From assembly GCF_016745505.1 (NCBI RefSeq), contig NZ_JAERUC010000090.1:1-64000 (forward strand): 64,000 nt of DNA, read 5' to 3'. Each line of letters starts with the position of its first letter. Within the stretch, counting starts at the first letter, position 1. Shown here piece by piece: positions 35,026 to 44,351 of the stretch. The notes beneath the pieces are model-generated. The model was not told the DNA's origin, did not search any database, and saw nothing but the letters and a program-made list of their open reading frames with translations. Source of the stretch: Streptomyces silvae. GTDB taxonomy: Bacteria > Actinomycetota > Actinomycetes > Streptomycetales > Streptomycetaceae. Position numbers and translations under genes: made by a program.

Positions 35026-37980
35026 TCAGGACAGGGTGTACGTGGTCATCTGCTGGATGGCGTTATTCAGGGACAGGACGCCCCCGCCCAGCTGGGCGGC
35101 CATCCGATGGCGCCCGAAGTCGTCGGAGTTCAGGGACACCATGTCGTCCACACCGTCACCGTCGAGGTCGGCGGCGAGGTAGTTGCGGCCGCCCATCAGG
35201 CCCGTGCTCCCCACCCCGCTCTGGAACTGCCAGCCGGTGGTGAGCACCGACGGGTCCCAGACGCCGAGGCCGCCCTCCACGCCGCCGGCCAGCAGCCTGC
35301 GGCCACCGGGTCCGTCGATGAACTGGACGCCGCGCACCGGCAGGGCGACGGAGCTGGAGGTGTCCGCGCCCTCCGCGCCGAAGCCCAGGAACGTGCCGTA
35401 GCTGAGGTGGTACAGCGGGTCGTTCCTGCCGTCGATGAAGTAGTTGTCGTGCGACCAGGGGCTGCCGCCGACGCCCTGGTGCAGCAGCTCACCGGTACGG
35501 CCGTCGCGGATCTCGATGACGACACGCGGGGTGGCGGTCTCCAGCTCACCGGCGACCGTGGGTTCGGACCGCGTGATCCAGGTGTGGACGACCGCGTGCC
35601 CGTCCGCGTACGGGATGTTCGGCGAGGCGAAGACGGCGTGGTCGAGGACCGCACCGTACAGCCTGCCGTTGGCCGAACCCGCCGGGGCCTTGGGATCGGC
35701 CGTCCAGCGCACCGTGCCCTTGGCGCCGTCGAGGGCGACACCGTTCTGGACGGCGGACGTGCTGTTGATCGCGCCGAGGCTGGAGTACTGCGTGTACACC
35801 TGGCCGTCGGCGACCGCCGTGTCGGAGAAGACCACGTCACCGGCGCCGGCGGGCGCGGCGTACGACCAGAGCTGTTTGCCGCGGGCGTTGTAGACGCGCA
35901 GGGCGTCCGTCGGGACCAGGATCTCGTCCTTGCCGTCGCCGTCGACGTCGGCCACCGTCACCGAGCGGACGTACTGGCCGGCTCCGTCGATGGTGGTGAG
36001 GACGGTGCCCGTGGCGCCGTCGAGGACCGTGGTCGCACTGTCCGCCGCGACGACGATCTCCGGCTTGCCGTCGCCGTTGACGTCACCGGTCGCGATGGTG
36101 TGGATCTCACCGGCGACGGTGGCCCGCCACAGCTGCTTCGGTTCGCCCTTGACGAGCGAGGGACCGGACCAGGCCCACACGCCGTTGGACGTACCGCCGG
36201 CGACGACATCCTTCTTCCTGTCGCCGTTGAGGTCGACGGCCTGCGCGTAGTTCAGGGCGGCCTGGAGCGGCGCGAGGTCCTTCTCCTTGCCGTTGCCCAG
36301 CTTGTACGTCCGGATGTTCTGGTTCTGATCGATGACGCGGACGAAGTCCGTGCCGTCGGAGCGGTAGACCTGCTGGAACATCGGGGACGCGTGCACGCCG
36401 TCCTGCCGCCAGGCGATCTTCCCCTTGGCGTTGAACACCGTCAGCGCGCCGTAGCGCAGACCGCCGATGTTGTCGGCCTCGCCCATGCCCTTGTCGTCCT
36501 GGCTGGAGACGACGAGCTTGCCGCCCACCGTGTCGAGCTGCCAGGCGTTGGCCCCGTTGCCGGTGTTGGCGGCGTCGCGCTTGAAGGTGTGGGTCCACTC
36601 GACCGTGGACGCGTCCTCACCGTCCAGCACACGGATCGTGCTGGCGTTCACGGAGAAGTAGGAGTCGAAGGTCGACTCGCTGACCGCGTACTCCGTGCCG
36701 CCGCCCGAGGCCGCGTCGCCGATCGTCATGGCGGTGGCCATGGCGTTGACGCGGGTGTCCAGGGTGGTGCGTTCGCCGCTCTTGAGGTCGTAGGAGGCGA
36801 CCTCGTACGTGAGGGCGTCGTTGACGTCCGACTGCTCCAGGGCGACCATGCGGCCCCGCTGCGCGTCCAGGTGGAGCTGGCGGCCGTACAGATCGCTGTC
36901 CGCCTGCCAGGTCACGGAACCGTCGGCGGTGTCGAGGACGAGGGTGTTGCCGTGGGCGTCGACGTCGGCGGCCTTGCGCAGGTTCCAGGACGCGGCGACC
37001 TTGCCGTCGCCCGCGCCCTCCAGGGCGCCCCAGCTGACGCCGCGCGTCTCCTTGGTGTCGTACGTCCATGTCGAGGACGGGGTCAGCGCGCCGTCGGCGT
37101 ACCCGAAGCGGATGCCCGTGAGGGTGGCGGTCTCGTCCGCGGGCGCGTAGTCGTTCGTCCGCGGCGAGTTCGCGAGGAGCAGCGTGCCGTCGACGATCTT
37201 CACGTTGGTGACGTACGAGTAGAGCTTCGACCACAGCGTCCTGCCGGTTTTGCCGTCCATGACCGTCACGAACGTGCCGGCCGGCAGGGACGAGCCCGGG
37301 GAGGTGAAGGTCCGGGGCGTCGGCGAGAAGCCGACGGCCGCCGAGAAGACGAGGTCCGGGACACCGTCACCGGTCAGGTCGCTGGTGTCGTACCCCTGGT
37401 CGGAATAGGGCGAGAACGGGCTGACGGCGTTGTAGCCCATCACGATGCGGGCCGGGTACGGCTCGGTGCGCCACGGCTGGAGCGGCTTGACCTGCCAGTC
37501 CGCGTACAGCGAGGCGTTGGTGCGGGCCCACGCGGTGGAGCCGTCGGCGTTGTGCAGCTGGATGTTGCCCAGGCTGTGCACGGTGAAGTACTGGCTGCCC
37601 TTGGCGGGCACCGTGACGCCGAGGCCGCGTACGCCCTCCATCGTGGACTTCTCGGTGAAGGCGACCGGGGTGTCGGTCGCCGTCGTGCCGGAGCCGGTGT
37701 CCTTGAGGTGCGAGCCGCTGCCGGCGGAGCCGCCGGACGTACCGGAGGCGTCATCGGTCGGCGCCTGGCCGTCGGACGCGTCGTCGGAGACCTGCCTGTC
37801 CCCGTAGACGTCGACACCCATGTGGTCGGCGAGCTTCTCGGCCTGGGTGTCGGTCAGCTTCAGGACCGCGTTGCCGTCGGTGCCGGCGGCCAGCGCGTGC
37901 GGCGCCGAGGCCAGGGCGAGGCCCGCGGCCACCAGGGCGGAGGCGAGCGTCAGCGCCCGCTTGGAGTGAGGGGTTCTCAT
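35026..37980 (-). CDS. Secreted FG-GAP/VCBS repeat protein
   Basis: Exported protein of 984 residues. After a signal peptide (cleavage after ALAA near residue 32) it is built of integrin-like FG-GAP/VCBS repeats; calcium-binding DxDGDGxxD loops recur, e.g. DLTGDGVPDLVF, DLNGDRKKDVV, DVNGDGKPEIVV, DVDGDGKDEILV and, at the end, DLDGDGVDDMV. It should fold as one or two beta-propellers used for adhesion or substrate display. It begins 2 bases after the stop of the subtilase gene, so the two are one transcript, and it ends at a strong terminator. A partner or inhibitor role toward the protease is possible but not shown. Confidence 0.87.
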   Translation of the reverse strand: MRTPHSKRALTLASALVAAGLALASAPHALAAGTDGNAVLKLTDTQAEKLADHMGVDVYGDRQVSDDASDGQAPTDDASGTSGGSAGSGSHLKDTGSGTTATDTPVAFTEKSTMEGVRGLGVTVPAKGSQYFTVHSLGNIQLHNADGSTAWARTNASLYADWQVKPLQPWRTEPYPARIVMGYNAVSPFSPYSDQGYDTSDLTGDGVPDLVFSAAVGFSPTPRTFTSPGSSLPAGTFVTVMDGKTGRTLWSKLYSYVTNVKIVDGTLLLANSPRTNDYAPADETATLTGIRFGYADGALTPSSTWTYDTKETRGVSWGALEGAGDGKVAASWNLRKAADVDAHGNTLVLDTADGSVTWQADSDLYGRQLHLDAQRGRMVALEQSDVNDALTYEVASYDLKSGERTTLDTRVNAMATAMTIGDAASGGGTEYAVSESTFDSYFSVNASTIRVLDGEDASTVEWTHTFKRDAANTGNGANAWQLDTVGGKLVVSSQDDKGMGEADNIGGLRYGALTVFNAKGKIAWRQDGVHASPMFQQVYRSDGTDFVRVIDQNQNIRTYKLGNGKEKDLAPLQAALNYAQAVDLNGDRKKDVVAGGTSNGVWAWSGPSLVKGEPKQLWRATVAGEIHTIATGDVNGDGKPEIVVAADSATTVLDGATGTVLTTIDGAGQYVRSVTVADVDGDGKDEILVPTDALRVYNARGKQLWSYAAPAGAGDVVFSDTAVADGQVYTQYSSLGAINSTSAVQNGVALDGAKGTVRWTADPKAPAGSANGRLYGAVLDHAVFASPNIPYADGHAVVHTWITRSEPTVAGELETATPRVVIEIRDGRTGELLHQGVGGSPWSHDNYFIDGRNDPLYHLSYGTFLGFGAEGADTSSSVALPVRGVQFIDGPGGRRLLAGGVEGGLGVWDPSVLTTGWQFQSGVGSTGLMGGRNYLAADLDGDGVDDMVSLNSDDFGRHRMAAQLGGGVLSLNNAIQQMTTYTLS

Positions 37981-37982
37981 GT

Positions 37983-40550
37983 TCAGGCTCCCTGCGCGAT
38001 ACGGATCGCCGCACCGTCGGTCAGGACGGCCTGGTCGAAGGAGTACGGGAGGGCGTCGGTGCCCGCCTGGTTCTCGATGCCGACGGTGGCGGTGGAGCCG
38101 CTGCCGGGTACGGACTTGTACTGGAAGGTGATGTCACCGGTGGCCTCGTCGAAGACGGCCTCGAAGGTGACGCGGGTCCTGCCGTCCGAGACGAGCAGGG
38201 CCTTGTTCCAGACGATGGCGAACTGTCGCTTGCCGTTCTTGCCCTTGAGGGCGGTCTGCACGCTCGACTTCTTGTCGAGGGTCAGGTCGTCCCAGAACGG
38301 GGCGGCGATGCCGTTCGGACGGGCGGCGGAGGGCAGCGCGGTGTTGGCGTAGTCGCCGAGGCGCGGCTCCATGAAGTTGACCAGCCCGTTGGTGGTGACC
38401 GCGGCGCTGGAGTAGTCCACTCCGTACAGGGTCACCCAGAACGGCAGGGACACCGTCCTGGCGTCCTCGTCACCCGTCAGCGCGACGGCGGTGGAGCCCT
38501 TGATCCAGGAGTACGCCGCCGGGGTGCAGCTGTTGCCGGAGTTGTCGGAGCGGGCCGGGAGCTGGACGATGCGGGTCTCGACGCCGTCCACCGCGAGGCT
38601 CGCGGAGTAGATCCCGTTGCACAGGACCGGGGCGGTGGGCCTCGCCGTCAGCGTGTAGCTGCCCTCGGCGACCGCCGGCAGGGTGAACGTGCCGTCGGCG
38701 CCCGAGGTGACGGACGGGACGGGGGTGCCGGTGACCTCGACGGTCGCCCGGGCGAGCGGCTTGCCGGTGACGTCGAGGACGGTTCCGGTGACCGGGTGGG
38801 TGGTGACGGCGTCCAGAGCGACGTCCTGGGCCAGGGGAGTTCCGGTGGTCAGCTCGACGCCGGAGACCGCCCTGTCCGCGTAGCCGTATCCGCTGAGCTC
38901 GAAGGAGTACGTGCCCGGCGCCAGCGCCAGGCGGTAGGAGCCGTCGGAGGCGGTGCTGACCGTGCGGGCGGCGGAGGAGCCGTCCGTGGCCTTGACGGCG
39001 ATACCGGACAGGGCCTTGCCGGTGGCCCGGTCGGTGACCTTTCCGGAGACCGTCACGGCGGTGTGCGGGGCCTTGTCGATGGAGGCCAGGATATCGAGCT
39101 TGCCCTCACCCCAGACGTTGTTCATGCCGGCCGTACCACCGCAGTGGGTGTCCTCGACGTCACGGGCGCCCTCGTTCAGGAGCCTGCGCGTCTCGTCGAT
39201 GTTGCCGATGAGCGACGGGGCGGCCGACCACAGCAGCGCGGCGGCACCGGCGACGTGCGGGGTCGCCATCGACGTGCCGTTGATGGTGTTGTACGAGGAA
39301 CCGGGCCACGTCGAACCGATGTTGACGCCCGGCGCCGATATGTTCGGCTTCGCCGAACCGTCGACCAGCGAGGGGCCGAACCCGGAGAACGACGCGATCT
39401 TGCCGTTGGCGTCGTAGGCGCCGACCCCGTACGAGGAGACCTGCGCGCCCGGCGGGTGCGTGGTGGAGCAGGTGACGCCGTCGCCGTCGTTGCCGGCCGC
39501 GAAGGCCTCGAAGATGCCCGCGGAGTTCCAGGCCTCGACGATGTCCTGGTAGAAGGTGTTGTTGTCGCCGCCCCAGGAGTTGTTGACGATGTTCGGGGCG
39601 AGGTCGGGGCGCGGGTTCTGCCCCTTGTGGTCGGTCGGCGCCAGGATCCACTGGCCGGCCGCGAGCAGATACGAGTCCGTGCACTGGTCGCTCTCGCAGC
39701 CCTTGGCGGCGATCCAGGTGGCGTTCGGCGCGACGCCGATGCCCTTCCTGCCGACCATCGTGCCCATGGTGTGCGTGCCGTGACCGTTGTTGTCGCACGG
39801 CACGGCGCTGTCGGGGCACGCGCCGGTCGGGTCGTACCAGTTGTAGTCGTGCGAGAAGGAGCCGTCGCCGTTGTTGCCCCGGTACTGGGCGACCAGGTCC
39901 GGGTGGTCGTACTGCACACCCGAGTCGACGTTGGCGATGACGATGCCCTCGCCGCGGGTCTCGTACTGGCTCCAGACGTCGTCCGCGTCGATGTCGGCGA
40001 TGCCCCACTCAGGGGTGTCGTCGCCGGTGCCGGCGGAGTCCGTCTTCCCGGAGGCCGGGCGCGTCTTGGTGACCTTGGCGTCGGAGGTCTCGATGTCGTC
40101 TAGCCTGTAGTGCTGCTCCATGACGATCGAGGCGACGTCCGAGCGCTTCGCGAGCTCGTTCACCAGGTCCTGGTCGCCGTCGACCTTGATGGTGTTGGCG
40201 ATCCAGTAGTCCTCGTGCCCCGCCTTCTTCTTGTCGAGGAAGGAACTCAGCGAGCGCTGGCTGGTCTTCGCGTGGGCGCGCAGTTCGCTGTACGCGGACC
40301 GCGCCTTCGCGGTGTGCGACTTCTTCTTCCTGGTGGCGGACAGGTCCGCCTGGTCCTTGAGGACGACGAAGAAGGACGCCTGGCCGCCGTCGTCCACGGC
40401 CTTCAGGAGGGCGGAGTCGACCTTCGGGGACGGCGCCGCGCCGGAGTCGGCGGCGACCGCGGGCAGCGGCGCGGTCAGCAGGGCGGCCGCGGCGAACGCG
40501 GCGGCCGCCCAGGCGGCGCGTCCGCGCGACGGCGGTGAGGACAGGTGCAT
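37983..40550 (-). CDS. Secreted subtilisin-like serine protease (S8)
   Basis: Exported protease of 855 residues. Order: signal peptide (1-33), I9-type propeptide (about 55-150), S8 catalytic domain (about 195-480) with Asp209 (NVDSGVQ), His257 (NGHGTHTMGT), oxyanion Asn354 (AAGND) and Ser427 (GTSMATPHVAG), then two carboxypeptidase-regulatory-like beta domains (about 495-650) and a C-terminal beta domain. It digests extracellular protein. It heads an operon with the FG-GAP protein 2 bases downstream. The start is the ATG of MHLSSPPS with a GGAG upstream. Bacillopeptidase-F-like overall. Confidence 0.92.
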   Translation of the reverse strand: MHLSSPPSRGRAAWAAAAFAAAALLTAPLPAVAADSGAAPSPKVDSALLKAVDDGGQASFFVVLKDQADLSATRKKKSHTAKARSAYSELRAHAKTSQRSLSSFLDKKKAGHEDYWIANTIKVDGDQDLVNELAKRSDVASIVMEQHYRLDDIETSDAKVTKTRPASGKTDSAGTGDDTPEWGIADIDADDVWSQYETRGEGIVIANVDSGVQYDHPDLVAQYRGNNGDGSFSHDYNWYDPTGACPDSAVPCDNNGHGTHTMGTMVGRKGIGVAPNATWIAAKGCESDQCTDSYLLAAGQWILAPTDHKGQNPRPDLAPNIVNNSWGGDNNTFYQDIVEAWNSAGIFEAFAAGNDGDGVTCSTTHPPGAQVSSYGVGAYDANGKIASFSGFGPSLVDGSAKPNISAPGVNIGSTWPGSSYNTINGTSMATPHVAGAAALLWSAAPSLIGNIDETRRLLNEGARDVEDTHCGGTAGMNNVWGEGKLDILASIDKAPHTAVTVSGKVTDRATGKALSGIAVKATDGSSAARTVSTASDGSYRLALAPGTYSFELSGYGYADRAVSGVELTTGTPLAQDVALDAVTTHPVTGTVLDVTGKPLARATVEVTGTPVPSVTSGADGTFTLPAVAEGSYTLTARPTAPVLCNGIYSASLAVDGVETRIVQLPARSDNSGNSCTPAAYSWIKGSTAVALTGDEDARTVSLPFWVTLYGVDYSSAAVTTNGLVNFMEPRLGDYANTALPSAARPNGIAAPFWDDLTLDKKSSVQTALKGKNGKRQFAIVWNKALLVSDGRTRVTFEAVFDEATGDITFQYKSVPGSGSTATVGIENQAGTDALPYSFDQAVLTDGAAIRIAQGA

Positions 40551-40868
40551 CGAGGGTGCTCCTCCATGAACGGTACGGGGGAGTTCGGACCCTAGGCAGA
40601 CGCCGTTACTCGTGCATTACAGCGCCCGCGCCGAGGCCCCGGGCCCGCCTGGGTGCCTCCTGCGTCGTTGACGGACATCGCCTCGGCGCTGCCCGTCCCG
40701 TCACCGGCCGCCCGCACGGTGACCCGGGTTCCGTCGCCTCAAGTCGCCGCTCCCGCAGGCCGGTTCCGGGGGTGCCCCGCCCTCGCGGTACTGCGCCGAC
40801 CGGCTTCTTGAGCTTTACTTGCGAATGATGTGCAACAACAAGTCGTGGGCGAGAGTGCGAGGTAACTC
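40551..40868. other. Divergent control region, protease / nik operon
   Basis: 318 bases holding the promoters of both operons. The nik side carries a Nur-like box at 40819-40835. I see no gene here. Confidence 0.6.
40819..40835 (+). promoter_or_regulatory. Nur-type nickel box
   Basis: TTGCGAATGATGTGCAA fits the Streptomyces Nur pattern TTGC-two bases-N5-two bases-GCAA exactly in spacing. It lies 34 bases before the first start codon of the ABC operon, where a repressor would block transcription. Confidence 0.7.
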
Positions 40869-42452
40869 ATGAACGGTCCCCGGATACGCGGTACGGCCAT
40901 GGCGGGTCTGCTGGGCATGGCGCTCGCCGCCTGTTCCGCTCCCGGTGACGGTTCCGGCGACGGCAAGGCCGCCGACTCCGTGGTCATAGGCGTGGCCTCC
41001 GAGCCGGACACGCTCAGTCCGCTGCTCGGATACGGAAAGGACGGCAACTCGAAGATCTTCGACGGCCTCCTCGCCCACGATTCAGCCCTGGCGCTGCAGC
41101 CGGCCCTGGCGAAGGCGCTGCCCGATGTCTCCGACGACGGACGGACCTACACCTTCACCCTGCGCGAAGGGGTGACGTTCAGCGACGGCGAGCCGCTGAC
41201 CGCCCAGGACGTGGTCTTCACCTACCGGACCGTCCTCGACCCCAGGACGAACAACACCGCCAGGAGCGAACTGGACGCGGTCAAGGACGTACGGGCGAGC
41301 GGCGACGACACGGTCGTCTTCACCCTCAAGTACCCCTACACGCCCTTCGCCTCCCGCACGGTACTGCCCGTCGTTCCCGAGCACATCGCGGCGGAGCAGG
41401 ACCCGAACACCGGCTCCTTCAACACCGAGCCCGTAGGAACCGGCCCCTACATCCTGACCGGTTGGCGCAAGGGCGACCGGCTCACCTTCAAGGCCAACCC
41501 CGACTACTGGGGTGGTGAGCCGGAGGTCAAGAACCTCACCATGGCGTTCATCGCCGACGACGACGTACGGGCCACCCGGCTCCGCTCCGGTGACCTCGAC
41601 GGCGCCGTGCTCCCACCCGCCCTGGCCGCCGTCTTCAAGGGCGACGAGCTGCGCACGTACGCGGCCGAGTCCTACGACTTCCGCACCGTCACCCTCCCCA
41701 CCGGCAATCCGGTCACCGGCGACCGTGCCGTCCGCCAGGCCCTCGATGCCGCGGTCGACCGCGAGGCCATGGTCGACACGATCCTCGACGGCGCCGGGGC
41801 ACCGGCGTACGGGCCGCTGCCGGTGGCCGACCCCGCGTTCGCCCCGGACATCAAGCGCACCCAGGATCTGGACCGGGCGAGGTCCACGCTCGACAAGGCC
41901 GGCTGGAAGCCGGGCAAGGACGGCATCCGCGCCAAGGACGGCCGACGGGCCTCCTTCACCCTGTACGCGCCGTCGGGCGACAAACTCCGCCAGGACCACG
42001 CCCTCGCCTACGCCTCCGACGCCAAGAAGGCCGGGGTGGAGGTGAAGGTGGAGAGCGCCACCTGGGAGGTCATCGAACCCCGCATGGACCGGGACGCGGT
42101 CCTCGCCGGAGGCGGCAGCACGGGTGACCCCGACTTCGGCCTCTACACCCTGCTGCACTCCTCCCTGGCCGGCGACGGCTTCAACAACATGGCCCACTAC
42201 GACAATCCCGCCGTGGACCGGGCCCTCGAAACCGCCCGTCGCACCGAGGACCGGCAGGAGCGGAAGTCCGCCTACACCGAGATCCAGCACGAGCTGGTGA
42301 AGGACCCCGGCTACACCTTCCTCACCCACATCGACCACGTCTACGTACTCGCCGACCGCTGGGCCGGACTGACCACCCAGCTGGAGCCGCACGAGCACGG
42401 GTTCGGCAGCGGACCGTGGTGGAACATCGAGGACTGGAAGGCGAAGCGGTGA
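40869..42452 (+). CDS. nikA: Nickel/peptide ABC transporter, binding lipoprotein
   Basis: Family 5 substrate-binding protein of 527 residues. The signal peptide ends in a lipobox, LAAC, so Cys22 is lipidated and the protein is anchored outside the membrane. SEPDTLSPLL and YTFTLREGVTFSDGEPL are standard for the Dpp/Nik/Opp group. Sequence alone cannot tell nickel from peptide; the Nur box directly upstream and the five-gene order identical to nikABCDE make nickel (probably as a chelate) the best reading. GAGG precedes the ATG. Its stop overlaps the next gene (GTGA). Confidence 0.75.
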   Translation: MNGPRIRGTAMAGLLGMALAACSAPGDGSGDGKAADSVVIGVASEPDTLSPLLGYGKDGNSKIFDGLLAHDSALALQPALAKALPDVSDDGRTYTFTLREGVTFSDGEPLTAQDVVFTYRTVLDPRTNNTARSELDAVKDVRASGDDTVVFTLKYPYTPFASRTVLPVVPEHIAAEQDPNTGSFNTEPVGTGPYILTGWRKGDRLTFKANPDYWGGEPEVKNLTMAFIADDDVRATRLRSGDLDGAVLPPALAAVFKGDELRTYAAESYDFRTVTLPTGNPVTGDRAVRQALDAAVDREAMVDTILDGAGAPAYGPLPVADPAFAPDIKRTQDLDRARSTLDKAGWKPGKDGIRAKDGRRASFTLYAPSGDKLRQDHALAYASDAKKAGVEVKVESATWEVIEPRMDRDAVLAGGGSTGDPDFGLYTLLHSSLAGDGFNNMAHYDNPAVDRALETARRTEDRQERKSAYTEIQHELVKDPGYTFLTHIDHVYVLADRWAGLTTQLEPHEHGFGSGPWWNIEDWKAKR

Positions 42453-43441
42453 CCTCCCTCCCCTGGGGAGCGACGGCGCGCATGGCGGGGCGGCGGATCC
42501 TGTTCGCCGTCCCCGTCCTGCTGACCGTCACCTTCGGCGTGTTCGCGATCGCCGCCGCGTCCCCCTTCGACCCGGTCAGGGCCTACGCCGGCACGGCCGC
42601 CCTCAACGCGGACCGGCGGACCCTGGACCGGCTGCGCGAGAACCTCGGTGTGGACGAGCCCTTCGTGGTCCGCTGGTGGGACTGGCTGACCTCAGCGGCA
42701 GGCGGCGACTGGGGCTGGTCCACGGTGATGCGCCAGCCGGTCGCCCAGGTCATCGGCGAGCGGGTGGTGTGGTCCACGCTGCTGTGCGCCGTCGCCTTCG
42801 CGCTGGCCCTGCTGACGGGCATCCTGCTCGGAGTGCTCTGTGCGCGCCGCCCCGGCTCCGTGCTGGACCGCGCGGTCAGCTCGCTCTGCTACTCCCTGGA
42901 GGCCGCGCCGGTCTTCTGGACCGCTCTGCTCGCCGTCTGGCTGTTCACCCTCCAGTGGGATGTGCTCCCGGCGGGTGGACTCACCGACACGGGCAGCGAA
43001 CAGGTGACCTTCGGGCAGGTGACGCGCCACCTGGCGCTTCCCGCCTCCGTCCTCGCCGTGTCCCAGCTTCCCTGGTTCACCCTCTACACGCGCCAGGGTG
43101 TCGCCGACGCGCTGACCGAGGACCCGGTGCGCGGCGCCCGTGCGCGCGGACTCGCCGACCACACCGTCCTGCTCGGGCACGCCCTGCGCTCCGGCCTCCT
43201 GCCGGTGCTCACCCTGATCGGCACCCGGGTCCCCGAACTCATCACCGGAGCACTGCTGGTGGAGACCGTCTTCAGCTGGCCCGGCATGGCCGCGGCCACC
43301 GTCGAGGCGGCCACCGCCGTCGACTTCCCGCTGCTCGCCGCCGTGACCGTCCTCGCCACCGCCGCCGTCCTGGCCGGCAACCTCCTGGCGGACCTGCTCT
43401 ACGGACTCTTCGACCCGAGGGTGAAGTTCAGTGACATGTGA
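42449..43441 (+). CDS. nikB: Nickel/peptide ABC transporter, permease 1
   Basis: Membrane permease of 330 residues of the DppB/NikB type with six helices. The N-terminal RRILFAVPVLLTVTFGVF segment and the EAA loop (about residues 220-245, ADALTEDPVRGARARGL) that contacts the ATPases are clear. The GTG start overlaps the stop of the binding-protein gene. Works with the product of the next gene as a heterodimeric channel. Confidence 0.78.
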   Translation: MTSLPWGATARMAGRRILFAVPVLLTVTFGVFAIAAASPFDPVRAYAGTAALNADRRTLDRLRENLGVDEPFVVRWWDWLTSAAGGDWGWSTVMRQPVAQVIGERVVWSTLLCAVAFALALLTGILLGVLCARRPGSVLDRAVSSLCYSLEAAPVFWTALLAVWLFTLQWDVLPAGGLTDTGSEQVTFGQVTRHLALPASVLAVSQLPWFTLYTRQGVADALTEDPVRGARARGLADHTVLLGHALRSGLLPVLTLIGTRVPELITGALLVETVFSWPGMAAATVEAATAVDFPLLAAVTVLATAAVLAGNLLADLLYGLFDPRVKFSDM

Positions 43442-44351
43442 ATCGCCGTCCGCCGGTGCGACGGCGGAACCCACCCCGTCCCTCACGGCCACCACCCCCT
43501 GGCGTTCCTACGGCGGAAGGCGCCGCTCCACGCGCACCTCGCGGGTGCGCGTCTCGGCCGTCGTGGCCGGGGCGACCGTCCTGGCCGTTCTGCTCGTCCC
43601 GCCGCTCGTCCAGCTCGACCAGCAGGCCGTCGATCTCTCCGCCGAGCTGCTGCCTCCGAGCTGGGCACACCCCTTCGGCACCGACGACGTGGGCCGCGAC
43701 CTGCTGCTGCGGTGCGTCTACGGACTGCGGGTGTCCCTGACCGTCGGGCTGGTGGCGGCGCTCACCGCCGCCGTCCTGGGCATCGCGGTCGGGGCGACGG
43801 CCGGAGCGCTCGGCGGCTGGGCCGACCGCGCCATGATGCGGGCGGTCGACACGATCTCGTCCGTACCGCACCTCCTGCTCGGCGTGTTCATCGTCGCCAT
43901 GTTCCGGCCCGGTGTCTGGCCGGTGGTGGTCTCCGTCGGGCTCACCCACTGGGTGTCGACCGCCCGCATCGTCCGCGCCGAGGTGCTCTCCCTGCGTTCG
44001 CGCCCCTACATCGACGCGGCGATCTCCGGCGGCGCGTCCCGACGACGGATCGCGGTGCGGCACCTGATCCCCGCCGTGCTGCCGCAGGCCGGACTCGCCG
44101 CCACCCTGATGGTTCCGCACGCCATGTGGCACGAGTCCGCCCTGTCCTTCCTCGGCCTCGGCCTGCCCGCCCACCTGGCCAGCCTCGGCAACCTGATCCA
44201 GGGTGCGCGGGGCAGCCTGCTGGCCGGCCAGTGGTGGCCGACGCTCTTCCCCGGCCTCCTCATCATCATCCCCACCCTCGCCGTCGCCGGACTCGCCGGA
44301 GCCTGGCGGGAGCGGATCAACCCGCGTCGCCGATCGGAGCTCATGCTGTGA
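43431..44351 (+). CDS. nikC: Nickel/peptide ABC transporter, permease 2
   Basis: Membrane permease of 306 residues, DppC/NikC type. LLPPSWAHPFGTDDVGRDLL is the conserved periplasmic entry segment, and RPYIDAAISGGASRRRI is the EAA loop. The GTG start lies 11 bases inside the previous gene. The N-terminal 40 residues are polar and cytoplasmic. Confidence 0.78.
   Translation: MTCESPSAGATAEPTPSLTATTPWRSYGGRRRSTRTSRVRVSAVVAGATVLAVLLVPPLVQLDQQAVDLSAELLPPSWAHPFGTDDVGRDLLLRCVYGLRVSLTVGLVAALTAAVLGIAVGATAGALGGWADRAMMRAVDTISSVPHLLLGVFIVAMFRPGVWPVVVSVGLTHWVSTARIVRAEVLSLRSRPYIDAAISGGASRRRIAVRHLIPAVLPQAGLAATLMVPHAMWHESALSFLGLGLPAHLASLGNLIQGARGSLLAGQWWPTLFPGLLIIIPTLAVAGLAGAWRERINPRRRSELML

Noticed and set aside
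34552..38352. Very long plus-strand open frame (over 1200 codons) opposite the FG-GAP gene
   Set aside because: Antisense open frames are common in GC-rich genes; the frame has no family match, while the minus strand encodes a signal peptide and regular calcium-loop repeats.
40819..40835. Reading the nik upstream palindrome as a Zur (zinc) box
   Set aside because: The AATGAT centre is shared with Zur boxes, but the TTGC/GCAA ends with a 5-base centre fit Nur better, and the operon order fits nickel.
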